64,000 bases of DNA from Acanthaster planci. Taxonomy: Eukaryota > Echinodermata > Asteroidea > Valvatida > Acanthasteridae. This document shows positions 53,901 to 64,000 of the stretch, one piece after another; positions within the stretch are counted from its first letter, which is position 1, and each line of letters starts with the position of its first letter. The stretch is from positions 363,096 through 427,095 of the forward strand of contig NW_019091432.1 in assembly GCF_001949145.1 (NCBI RefSeq). The letters run 5' to 3'. The notes under the pieces were generated by a model, which made no database searches, had not been told where the DNA came from, and was given only the letters and a program-made list of their open reading frames with translations. A program made the translations under genes and the position numbers.

Positions 53901-56900
53901 ACATGTACCTGTGTCGTGTACAGTACCAATGTCACAAAACCAAATGGCCACATCTGACATGGAGCAGAGCAAGAGATCGAAAGTGTTGCTTTTTGTACAT
54001 GTACGTAAACATGAAATAGTAGCAGCAATACGCAGACATGCACTGTGCTGCATCTGTCAGGGTTAGGGTTCAGTGTCTACAAGGAGTGGATTCATTTGCT
54101 ACTCCCTTGCATGTACCTGTATATAAAAGAAAAATATTGATACTGTGCACGTGTACAAGTTTTAGTACATTCATTTACATGTACAGTGTACATGTATCTT
54201 ACTAAGTTTACATGTTTGTCCAAATGTGCACTGTACAATGTGCTGGTGCCAGCATGTGTTCAAATGCCAATACCTGTAGCCATACTGTCCTCCCGGTACC
54301 CCAGGAATTCTATCCAGAAGGGCAGAAGGGGGCGTTGTGGGAGAACAACCTGCAATGCACTGTACAGAGGGGTATGCAAATTAGACCCTGTGCAGGGTCC
54401 CAGATTTTCCAAGAATCCCAAGGTTTTGGACTACTCGTATTTTTGTGGGATTGAGAAAGGAACGTTCATCACCGGCGGTACATTTTGGACTCGGTGCCCC
54501 TTGAAGTCAAACCATAAATGGACAAAGAATGTGCTCCTGGACGGGGTTGTTGCACTGTGGCCGATTTGAGGATTGAGGAAGTTTCCCACCAAAAAAGGTC
54601 AACGTTTTGCAATCCTTCAACTATTGCGGCTACATGTATTGAACAGTACATGTACATGTATATCCAAGACTGTCAGGGTGACATGTAATATGAGAAACCA
54701 GAATTTCAAACTGAAAGCCTTCAAATGTCTGACAGTTCTTATGTACACCGTATGACTATTAATTGATGTACATGTACTACGGAATACAAATGTAGATCCT
54801 TGTACTGTTAACTTCACAAATGGACCAGTTACATGCTGGCCTATCCCTTTACAATGTTTCTTAAGTTGGTGTACTGGTACATGAACTGTTCAAAAAAGTA
54901 TAATGCATTACACTCTACATGTTTTATTTGTCTTTTGTGGTACTGTAATTTTACCCCCAAAATGGGAAGTTTTCTATCCCATACACGTATGCTTGCATGT
55001 AATACATTTTCAAATAACCAGTGCGTTCTGGTACATGATTGAAGTACATGTACATGTACAAGCATTAAGCACATGTGCTATGTACATGAATATTGTATCT
55101 AGTGTATAGCATGCATAAATCCACTGCTGACATGCATGCATTTACTGTGCAGAAGCTTCGACAGGCATGAAAACCATTTACACCTCCTCGGATGACTTGG
55201 AACGGAGCACACACTGTATGATTTTATGCACGTGGAATACAGGGAAGCATTTTTGTGCCCGCATGTACCGGTGCATGTATGGATCAAGGGTGGAAGGGCA
55301 GGGTTAACGGAGATGCAGGGCCAGGATGCTGTCTAGAGAACATCGGGCAGCGCCGCATTACACTGTGCAGGAGAGCTGCCTTATGACTCCTGATTACAAA
55401 TGGAACGATTTGACACTTCAATACCGGTAGACCCTCCGGTTTTGGTGGGTGACGGGCTACTGGGAGTAAATTATTCATGTTGAGACAGGGGGTTAAGGAT
55501 GCAGCAGGAAGATTAAAGGAAGATTGTGGGATCAAGGATGAAATCAAAATGCCTCAACATTCTTCTTTTCCTCATCTTGCCCAGTATTCCCTCAAGTGGT
55601 TCTCCCATCTTAATTCTTCTCTCCTCATTCCCGTTCTCTCATCTTAATTCTTCTCTCCTCATTCCCGGTGTAATCCTCTTCCACCCAGTCTCCCTCTCGG
55701 CGATATTTGCTCACTACCAACTGCCCCAGGATCTCCAGCTTTAGTCTCTCTTTTTTTTCCTCTCTCATAAAGATTCTTCTCTGTTTCACACATCTCCTGC
55801 CACTGGTCTTGCGTCGTTGGCCACCACCACTCTGCTCTAAGCTATTTTTCCATTTTTTTCTCCTCGGTACTGTTTCCTGCACTTATAGCAGGATTTTTTA
55901 CCATATGGCTCATTAAATGTTATGTGCATTTGAATGTTTCTTTATTTGGATGTTATAGATGCCATTATTATTATTACCATCATGACACCCCCCCCTCAGT
56001 ACATGAACTTGTCTCCGCCTTTCCTTGTTGTCTTTAATCCTCATCCCTTTCCTCTGTCTCCATTGTTCTGTGTTATCCATTCTCAGGACTTATCACACAT
56101 AAATCAGGTGTCAGTCTTTCCTGTTATTTCTGTGTGCACAATGCCCGCATTTACCTCCAAAAGGGAAAGCGGTGGTTTTTCCAGCAGAATGTACAATGTC
56201 TGAAAAGGTCTCTTGCGAAATCCAGCCGCACAAAGGAAACCTGTCTTACCAGTGGCATGGGGAAGGAGCCCAGATGAACGGTTATTTCACCAGCATGAGC
56301 GAGCATTCACTACTTCACCGTTTGTATGTGGGGTGCAGCTCCTTGTGGTGATTTTTTTAACTTATCGGATGAAGTTTTCTACTCGTAGCTTGGGGGACTT
56401 TCCAGAAGATTGGCAAACAAACCGGTCCCACGTGACCAGTCCACTATTATTTGCGTGACTTTGAGCATGCACTCTTTAGCTCAAGCATGACATAAACAAC
56501 AGTGGCCTGGTCACGTAGGACAGGTGTGTTTTCTGTCCCAAAGTTTTCCATTCAAATGCATTTCCTTAAACTTCATGTTCAGAATCAGGCAGCGTCAAAC
56601 ATATGGTCCCTGCACACATGCACACACACATGTATGTATGTGGGATCTTCTGGTACCAGTATGTAATTGTAACTGCCACCAGCTACATACATACAGGTAC
56701 ATTTTGTACTGTACTTTGGAAAACAGCGACTGGGTTCAGCCCGCATCAGCTCTTTGGTTTTTGTACGAGCTTCTTGTCAGATGTTGCTCAGTTGTGTTTT
56801 TCCCTCCAGTAATTTGTTTCCAAGACAGACACCACAAAGTTCTGTACATGTATCAAGCACATACATCAGTCCTGACCCGAAGGTGTGTACACAACTGTGC

Positions 56901-58546
56901 CGTTGTGATGATGTCATCACATGATTTTTTTTTATTTATTCATTTTTCTCATAGTGATCACTGTTTTAAATCTATTTCTTGAACAAAAGGTATTTTCAAA
57001 ACTCGTCTTGAGTAACATTTGATAATTTATGAAGACGTACATGTTCATGCACATGTAAATGTTTTCGGAAAATTTCATCACAATGCACTTTTGTTATCAT
57101 ACAAGACAACATTCGACGGGACATGCAGTGGGTGCGGAAGGTGTGGCTTGGGTGACTTTTTTCAGCTCGTTTTGCACACTTGTGCACATGTAAACAGAGG
57201 TGAGTTGTTTTCTGTAATGAAATTCGCATTTCAAATGTTACCGTAATTATGGTGCAGTACATGCACATGTTAAACAACAAACAAGACCGTTATGTGTACG
57301 TGGCATAAACACTCCCACCTGTGTCCTCAAATTGTGAAAAAAGTCATCAGATATGCTAAATTATTAGTTACTGTATGCTGCATACACAACGTTAAGACAT
57401 ACATGTACCGATACATGTACACTGAACAGGTAGGGCTTGAATGCAGGGAGTTCAAGGACACATGCAGAGATGCCGCCATTGAGGATGAGGAATCCATAGG
57501 GCCTCCCCCAAAGCCCAAACTTTATCGCACTGTATTTGGTATGAACGCATACAGTACAGCCTGTACATCGCGTCACGCACACACTTGGTTGGTATAGCAA
57601 ATACATGTATGCTCCCTTAGACTCTACCGAAATGCACTGTAACGTACTGTACATGTACAAAACCAACACAGATATTCATGTAATTTTTTTATCATCACAG
57701 TTTGTTTTAAAATCTGGAAGGGTTTAAAAGGCGGCTGTAAGGCCGTTAAGTTGACCTCCAATCTGGACGCCTTCTGGCCAAATTGGCAGGGGTTGGCATC
57801 TCTGCACATGTCCATGTACCGTACATGTAGCATGAAAATACTATCCCCCTTTCCATTTTTCAACATCAATCAAAGACCTTTTGCACTTTATTCTACACCC
57901 ATGCTTGCTGAGGGTACAGCAGGATGCAGAGTACTTAGGAACCTCACAGATGGGGGAGGCTTGTTTCCCATGTTTGGTGTTCCCGGTAGGTTCAAACCCA
58001 ACCACACTCTCCTCTAACGGGTAATGCTCTTCAAAAATAAAACTTCAAATTCTTCGTTCCCCTCCCCCAAAGAAGATCAGGTAATGGGAACATTTAAACT
58101 TTTTTCCACTCTTAACCTTTGGCATGCAATCCATTTACAGTACAATGCACTCATGTGTAGTATTCATTGTTTGCAAGTGGTGCCATAAAAACACAATGCA
58201 GTCAGAAACTTCATACAATGATACATGTAAACAGACTCTCTTAGTTCAAGATTTTATCACACAAACTCAAAAATGCTTCAAAACGTTTTAACCAACGAGT
58301 CCTTGTTGGTTTGTACAAAAAATGTACAAATGATGAATTTTTGAGAGAGAAAAAAAAGGGGTTGATTTTCACAACGGGTGGGGAGCATCTGCTTACTTGT
58401 GACAACCACCTTGTAGTCAAACTCGGCATTCTTGAAAACTGGCTCAACCTGCTTGCTGAATATCTGCACTCCCTTGCGGCGTCCGCTGGCCGGGTTGACA
58501 AGCACCAGCAGCTTCCTGGCCGGGGGCAGACAGGCAGGTGAAATAT
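49991..58546 (-). CDS. SPHK2: Sphingosine kinase, SPHK2-like (four 3' exons; N-terminal exon not found)
   Basis: Sphingosine kinases make sphingosine-1-phosphate from sphingosine and ATP. Four exons, in order 58546-58397, 52636-52542, 51996-51881 and 50993-49991, join in frame to about 453 residues. The kinase motifs appear in order: the LLVLVNPASGRRKG nucleotide loop, VAGDGLVYEVLNG with the catalytic Asp of GDG, and IPAGSGNAL; then PMDLVSI and WGIIADIDIESERLRWMGKP, whose first Asp is the likely substrate-binding residue; and finally the C-terminal LPAGWTTIEGDF and ITVDGEEIEYGPVQG. A disordered Pro/Ser-rich linker of about 105 residues divides the C-terminal half as in vertebrate SPHK2. VDGE.VEYGP and LEGDF-like words also favour SPHK2, but an invertebrate single-copy ancestor of SPHK1/2 is as likely. 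Confidence 0.93.
50994..51880 (-). other. Sphingosine kinase intron with an antisense SINE
   Basis: The 0.9-kb intron is largely single-copy except for the SINE at 51579-51850. No extra exon was seen. Confidence 0.55.
51579..51850 (+). mobile_element. tRNA-derived SINE, copy 2
   Basis: The A box is TGGCCAAGTGA (51591-51601) and the B box GGGTCGACTCC (51635-51645). The body 'gcctttctccacccaggagt' followed by 'ataaacgggtgcc' matches the middle of copy 1. The tail differs from copies 1 and 3. It lies in an intron of the sphingosine kinase gene, opposite in strand. Confidence 0.65.
51881..51996 (-). CDS. SPHK2: Sphingosine kinase exon with PAGSGNAL motif
   Basis: The acceptor is TTGTGATTGTGTACAG and the donor AAGTCGG|GTAAGC, entering in phase 0 and leaving in phase 2. 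It encodes VLNGMMNHQDP and VPIGIIPAGSGNAL, a conserved nucleotide-binding block of diacylglycerol/sphingosine kinases. Confidence 0.92.
52542..52636 (-). CDS. SPHK2: Sphingosine kinase exon with GDG motif
   Basis: The acceptor is TCTCGGTGTCACAG and the donor TATGAG|GTAGAC, entering in phase 1 and leaving in phase 0. It encodes KQFQAREMAASLDPDEWQG followed by IIVVAGDGLVYE. The residue before GDG is Ala where vertebrate enzymes have Ser. Confidence 0.92.
53893..53916. repeat. TACATG array
   Basis: Tandem TGTACATGTACATGTACC, about three hexamers, self-complementary. Confidence 0.7.
55043..55064. repeat. TACATG array
   Basis: GTACATGTACATGTACAAGC, three hexamers. Confidence 0.7.
55600..55667. 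repeat. 34-bp tandem duplication, pyrimidine-rich
   Basis: Two units, 55600-55633 and 55634-55667, differ by a single base (TTCTCCCATC against TTCTCTCATC). Near identity suggests a recent event. On the gene strand the tract is purine-rich. Confidence 0.85.
58397..58546 (-). CDS. SPHK2: Sphingosine kinase exon with the first nucleotide-binding loop
   Basis: The acceptor is TTGCTTCTGTCTGCAG and the donor GTCACAA|GTAAGC, phase 1 at both ends. It encodes ISPACLPPARKLLVLVNPAS and GRRKGVQIFSKQVEPVFKNA. The preceding exon, with the start codon, must lie at higher coordinates, inside or beyond the window. Confidence 0.9.
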
Positions 58547-58779
58547 CTGCAGACAGAAGCAAAAGAGGGATTAGGTGTGAGAAAAATGTGCCTACAAATG
58601 TACATATGTATGTACAGTACATATCTGGGCCTCATGCACATGTACTAGTATGCCTGTATTTCCCCTGGGGTGCACTAGTGACCTCATTGCCAATCCATGG
58701 GCTTTAGATTCTTCTGGTACATGCAGGCAATAACCCTCTTCCCCAACAAAAAAAAAGAACGGGAGAAAAGGGAATCGGG

Positions 58780-59103
58780 TTGGCGTGGTGGTTCTTTCCA
58801 CGCCTTCCACCTTTCCACGCTTTCCGATCCAGGTTCGAATCCCTGCTCCATCCCTACCAGATTCAATGGGTTTTACCCAGACTATTCCTCTGGGGTTTTC
58901 CTCCCAGCCTCCCACCTCTAAAACTGTAACTGCTTTTCATTGTCTCCTCTCCACAGGCTTCTTCAGGCTTGAAAGCTACAGTGCCTAGGGTGCCGTTTGC
59001 GCCAAAATGGCAGCATGGGCTAGTATACTCCCCAGGGAGCTGAGATGGTTTCAGGAATGTTCAGATGACGTGAGCCCGATGTGCAGCCTGGGATAACAAT
59101 AAC
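58780..59103 (+). mobile_element. tRNA-derived SINE, copy 3
   Basis: The A box is TGGCGTGGTGG (58781-58791) and the B box GGTTCGAATCC (58832-58842, exact consensus). The tail has CTCCCCAGGGAGCTGA, identical to copy 1, followed by 'tttcaggaatgttc' and a terminal 'ataacaataac'. The middle differs from copies 1 and 2. Confidence 0.72.
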
Positions 59104-59756
59104 ACAGCACATTGAGACATTCCGTAATATGCACTGTATAAGAACTGATTATTATTAATGTACATGTAACATATCCAGCTCAAGAAACTTAAACAAAACA
59201 GCGACAGCAAAGTGAACGATTAATCATTGTCAACTTCATCAATGCTTGTCAACTTATTAACTTCGTAGCTGTTTTACTTGCAGCAAATATAAGGATTGTG
59301 TTTTGTTAATTGGCACAAAACAAGTGCACACATAAAGCTGCATTTTCAAGCTGCATCTGTTTGAGGTAAGACAGGCTGAATGCATCTATGCAGTTTCAGC
59401 AAGTACCGGTACATATTCATGTGTAATAGCACATCAGTGTGGGGCACTGGCAACCTCTCCCACCCCCATCCCCTTCAGCTGGTTAAATGGGCTCAGAAAT
59501 TACACTGGGGTACATGGAACAAAACACTAGTATAAGTTCTTCAATCTACGGTCACAAATGCTTTGGAAATCATCATTGAAAGCTCCTGGATACCCTTACA
59601 AGAATTGCCTGTGTCAAGTCTTACGCATGTACATCTACACTCATCAAACCACTTCCCTTTATTTCACAGCCTCTCTCCCCCCCTTCCTTTCTGAAGAAAA
59701 AGTAAGACTGCTTTGGGCAAGTTTGCAAACTACAGAGACTACAAAATGAAATATAC

Positions 59757-59885
59757 CCATACATGTACAGTGTACGTGTACATACATGTACATGTACATG
59801 TACAAATGTATTGTACCCCACACACTGGAACATGTACATGTACAATGTATGGGCTTAAAGCACATGTACGATGTACATGTACTAG
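59757..59885. repeat. Dense TACATG/GTACAT array
   Basis: Within 129 bp there are about ten ACATGT palindromes, including a run GTACATACATGTACATGTAC. They are interrupted by non-repeat spacers, so this is a clustered rather than simple tandem array. Confidence 0.75.
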
Positions 59886-60439
59886 TGCATGCGTACCAAC
59901 TGTTACAGTATAATTGGGGCCAAAATATAAAAAGCCTGGTGCTACAATAATGCAATGTACACTCCATCTGATTAGGTACAACAAAACCACAAACCCAAAC
60001 GAGATTCAATCTGTAGACCTGTGCAGGAAAAACATGGACATGTATTACAGGTACGCGTGATTCGAGCCAGCTGATTATGTACCACCTGCGCAATATGTAG
60101 CGATACGATATCACGCCACCCGATCATCTTTAGTTCGTCTTAACGCGTGATGCTGCAAAACCAACAATATGGAAACTGAATGGACATCATCACAGGCACT
60201 CAGTTTCTGTTTTGATAATACAGCTGAATAAAACTCCAGTGACTTTCATTTCTAAATTTCCTCTTGACTTGAGCACAGGGAAGTTGTACTTTATGATGTG
60301 CATGTGGCAGATGAATTTCTCCCCCATTTACTGTACTTCTGACATTGCATTGTGTACTCAGAATTGCTGTTTTTCACGATGAAATTCAAATTTCATCAAG
60401 CTTCTGTAACAAGTGAGTCCTACATGTTCATGTACCATA

Positions 60440-60464
60440 TACATGTGTGTACATGTACATGTGT
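60440..60464. repeat. TACATG array
   Basis: ATACATGTGTGTACATGTAC then ATGTG; three to four hexamers. Confidence 0.65.
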
Positions 60465-60851
60465 TCTTATTCCTCCATGATGCACATTTATGGGATCTCG
60501 CCGAGCTCATTTTTATAAATCACTTCCAAATAGGGTCTGCTCTTTTTGTGTCATGGTTACATTTTTCCTACATGTACATGTAGCCTGCTAAAACTATGGT
60601 TGGCCGCCAGAACAAAATTAAAACGATAATTCACAAAGTATAAAAATCCCATGCAGCTACCAGTAACAAAACACCAGGTAAAACTGTCATTCATGTACCT
60701 GAAAATACAACCCTCTTTACAATCCATGAGACAAATGCACACTATGCATGAAGTCGAGGTAACATTTTAAAAAGCCACCAAAGGGGGATTTTCTTGCAAA
60801 CTTTGGCCACCCATAATGGTACAAATTGTAGGCAAATTGAGAGTGGTCTTT

Positions 60852-61013
60852 ACATGTACATGTACCGATACATGTACAATGTACATGTATGTACATGTAC
60901 CTGCAAATACATGCACTTATTACTGCACCACACATTAAACATTGTACATGTACTTTGTCCACACTGGTACACGTACATGTATACATGTACACTGTACTGT
61001 ATATGTACCGTAT
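60852..61013. repeat. Dense TACATG/GTACAT array
   Basis: About a dozen ACATGT or near-identical words in 160 bp (tacatgtacatgtaccgata, then catgtacaatgtacatgtat), broken by a 45-bp spacer. Related words CGTACATG and CCGATACATG show point drift. Confidence 0.75.
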
Positions 61014-61321
61014 AATGCACCTCTGTGCTAATGTCTCCACAGATTTCTGGAATATCAAAACTGCAGAAAAAGAGGGAAAAATGATCAACACAGGATCCAA
61101 AAAAAAAGCAGTCAGTATCAATCTCCCATACTGTTCCACTGGCATTTCATATTATTTCTCACCAAACATTCAACCTGTCAGTGTTGTATTGTAGTTGGGC
61201 CAACCATTTCTGGGTCTCGAGTCAGAATCCAAGTCTGAAAAATCCCTTTCTGAAAATATGAGTTTTAGTCGTTCAATCTATGTTCTTCTACACAAAATGG
61301 CACAAATAATGAATGGATATG

Positions 61322-61358
61322 TGCTGGATACATGTACACATGTGCATGTACATGTACA
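61322..61358. repeat. TACATG array
   Basis: GCTGGATACATGTACACATG then TGCATGTACATGTACAA; four to five hexamers with one drifted unit. Confidence 0.65.
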
Positions 61359-62213
61359 ATGCAGATATTTATAGTTTAGTAATATTGTGACATGTATGAA
61401 CAAAAACAGGGCTGATTTTTTCTCAGTGTTTACACCAGTGTCACATACTGGTACCCTGGTACACGTACATGTACATGCATCAATTATTCTGAATATAGCA
61501 TTTAACCCCACTTCATAATATCCAAATGCCTTACAACATAGAGAAAATATTTTTCAAAAATAAAAAAAGTCATACATGGGTTTTATGGGAAAGAATTCTG
61601 AAGGTTTGCAACAATATACGGGTACCTCCTGTTTATGATTGTTATGTTGAAAGGGTAGCGGAGACAGCACACTTGTCATATTTGGGGTGGACTCATGCCA
61701 GATGGGGGCTGAGTCCTCCAGTCTTTTGGCCAAGTCCAAGTCCAAAACAACCAAGTCTACATGTGTAAGTCCATCAAAAATGGACTAGAGTGTGGACTTG
61801 AGCTGAAGGACTCTCCAATTATTTGAATGTTCTGACATTTGATCGATGACTGAATAGCTAAATACATTCATTTTCAAAATTGAATATTTAAAGTACAAAT
61901 TGATGAAATAAACATATGGCAAACTTTGATTGCAGTATTTGAGCAGCGACAGCCAGTACAGTGATGAGTAATAACACATTTATCCATGGAGTATTCCTCC
62001 ATGATGTCCACGTACTGTAGATGTACTGTAGCAGTATCCAGTATTCAATACACCATCCTTTATCTACTCAGTGCACATATACCTACTGTGTGAAGTGAGC
62101 ACTTCCTTGGACTTGTACCCAGCGGTAATTATTCATTAACTCACAGAAAACCTCAAAGCCATGACTTCCTCTGTCCACGTAAGAGTTCCTCGCGAATATT
62201 ACTCATATCATGT

Positions 62214-62236
62214 GGTACATGTACATGTACATGTAT
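62214..62236. repeat. TACATG array
   Basis: GGTACATGTACATGTACATG then TATA, a perfect run of three and a half hexamers. Confidence 0.7.
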
Positions 62237-64000
62237 ATACTTCGTTCTAAAACTACATGTGCACTTCCTTGTTTTACTTGTTTTGGTTGTTAAAACGGGC
62301 ATTATGTAACAGACCAGTAATCTCAAGTGTCAATACAGTCTCCTACTGAGTACCAAACTCTTTCCACAGGCCTAACTGAAAACAGATTTCCGAAACAAAA
62401 AGCTTGGAAGACTCTAATTCAGTTGCACCAGGGTGTGAGGCATTGCAAATTCTGCTTGTACAAAGTGAAAATCCAAATTTACCCAATACTTTAGGCATAC
62501 ATAATTATTAGGAATAATCCCACTGCTTCCAACGCAAACCTACAAGAGGTCCCTTTTTTATTTACAGTATGAAAGAAAAGTAATTAGTACCCCAATCCTT
62601 GCATCATTAAGAGCAAACTTGTTTAAAACTTCTAATGCCTTGTCTTTTTTTTTATCAAAACAACAAAAAAACAGAAACGGAAAACACAAACCAATAACAA
62701 CAATACCCAGGCAGACAGGAAGCAGGTTCCTCGGATGTTCCTGGCTCTGCCGGTATGCTTGGATTAATACATGTGTGGCGGAATGGCAGAAATGGCGGGG
62801 GGGGGAGGCCGTCTCAGACGTGTGTCAGGACTCAATCAAAAGGAAAAAAAGGGGATATCATGTCTCTCAAGCCGACCCGTTACCGACACCTCCGACGATA
62901 GTGCTGCACCAAGCAGAAAATTTATAGGCCCTAAACCTTCGGAGTTCCACCTCGCTGGTTTAGTATTTGGAGATCCAAGACAAGGATTCGCTGTCAAAAT
63001 ATATGACCCAGTGAAGAGATAAATCGAGCAATTAAGAGTGTAAGATTTTTCTTAAAGACAGCCTATCCACAAAAGGAATTCACAATGCAGGCCAGTTTCA
63101 GAACAACTCAACAATATTAATTTAATTCAAGTCCGACAAGGCAAGGATGAAATGAGAATAAGTTTTATACAAAGTTAATTTGTATACTATACAGTTAATA
63201 AATGCCCACGAATCCAGCTGATTGCGAGAGCTCTAATAGCTCTAATAAGTCCTCAGAAACATAGGTCAAAGAATCATGAATGAACGTAATTACGCCCCAC
63301 TTTGACTGTGCCAAGTGCAGTGATGTCATTTTTCATTAATATTCATGAGCACTGTCTACCAATGGAGCAGACGGTCTGTCCCAAAAACTTCGGAAAATAA
63401 TTATCTACAAAAATACCTGCCCATCAAAACTCAATCTAAAGACTTCATTTAGGAGAGATAAAATAAACAGAAGTTTTTACTCCTAAAGGTGCCAATTCTA
63501 CAGTCTAAATATGAAAATAATCGAATAAAAACTTTGGACGAATGGTGAGTAAAGTCAGTGAAACGGAGGCAGCCATTTTGAATCTTCCTAACTCTATTTT
63601 TAGTACATACATGTAACAACACATGGCGGTGCACAAAACAGCTGATCATGGCGGTTGAAATAAAACCAACATGTTTTAAGCAGGTTACACTCCAAAAAGT
63701 CAACCAATTCCCCAGACTGCTGGTAAAACATAAGGTACATGTAAGCTTATGGAAGATAATTAGGAAAAATTCTGGAAGGTAATTCTGTTAAGAAAAGAAA
63801 TAATCTGCATCACAAGAAAACAACTGGGGGCATTTTCGCTACACATGTAATTTATCCCTAACCCACTGGGGCCTTTTTGCTGGGGCACACCCTCAGTCCT
63901 CCAAACTCCTCTAGTGGCCCTAGTCCGAAAATTGCATTCATCCTCAGTCCTCCAAAATCCTCCAATCTTTGCACTTAGCTTCAAAATATGAGGTACATGT

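Larger units (their letters stand above)
52637..58396 (-). other. Sphingosine kinase intron of 5.8 kb rich in ACATGT words
   Basis: The intron carries many TGTACATGTACA-type words (for example 53893, 54642, 55043, 57400), a tandem duplication at 55600 and an AT-rich patch near 52880-53300 with repeated 'atattcgaat' words. Frames up to 152 codons occur here, but their Tyr/Val/His/Met-rich peptides are translations of ACATGT arrays. Confidence 0.6.
58547..64000. other. Upstream flank or 5' introns of the sphingosine kinase gene
   Basis: The missing first exon should lie here or beyond the window. No minus-strand exon ending in phase 1 with a start codon could be recognised. The stretch contains a SINE, the densest TACATG arrays and, at 63844-63970, a repeated 'cctcagtcctccaaa' word. 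The + strand frame 62771-63022 has no visible family. Confidence 0.45.

Noticed and set aside
58781-58842. tRNA gene
   Set aside because: A and B boxes are present, but there is no cloverleaf acceptor stem pairing; it is the head of a SINE. The same holds at 1967 and 51591.
56524-61194. Several 70-150 codon frames on both strands with Tyr/Met/Val/His or Cys/Thr-rich peptides
   Set aside because: These are translations of ACATGT/GTACAT arrays (MYMYMY, HVHVHV, CTCTCT patterns), open only because the repeat lacks stops.
1-64000. CRISPR array, phage or bacterial mobile system, rRNA or transposase gene
   Set aside because: No regularly spaced repeats, no reverse transcriptase, transposase or integrase motifs, and all real genes are spliced animal genes.

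Overview
The window is nuclear DNA of an animal, most likely a marine invertebrate deuterostome and plausibly an echinoderm. The genes have short coding exons (66-180 bp) split by kilobase introns with GT-AG borders, the deep homologies are to vertebrate genes, and non-coding sequence dominates. It is crowded with small non-autonomous DNA transposons, tRNA-derived SINEs and palindromic ACATGT arrays. The echinoderm guess rests on remembered repeat style and was not searched.

Five protein-coding loci can be supported. (1) On the left edge, + strand, are the last two coding exons of a HEAT-repeat protein (669-847 and 1828-1930). (2) On the minus strand, 4038-4862, is a 254-275 residue reading frame of unknown family with plausible splice borders. 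(3) On the + strand, 16402-27177, is a complete eight-exon gene for a secreted C16orf89-like (DUF4735) protein; the splice phases join exactly into 372 codons plus a stop. (4) On the + strand, 35217-36308, is an intronless class A GPCR that lacks the DRY arginine. (5) On the minus strand, 49991-58546, are four exons of a sphingosine kinase that looks more like SPHK2 than SPHK1; its N-terminal exon was not found.

The remaining DNA is long introns and gene-poor stretches of about 8-14 kb. I found at least ten small inverted-repeat elements there, several with target-site duplications: a hAT-like element with an 8-bp duplication, a foldback element bounded by TTAA, a two-copy MITE family around the 3' end of the C16orf89-like gene, and an element of about 800 bp ending in CAGGGCTCG. 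There is also a five-copy dispersed family and three SINEs with A and B boxes. The sphingosine-kinase introns and 5' flank (about 52.8-62.3 kb) carry an unusual density of TACATG hexamer arrays.

The genes are not an operon and show no common pathway. I see no CRISPR array, phage, bacterial-type system or transposase gene. The points most worth following are the divergent GPCR, the structure of the C16orf89-like gene, the ACATGT landscape and the foldback elements.
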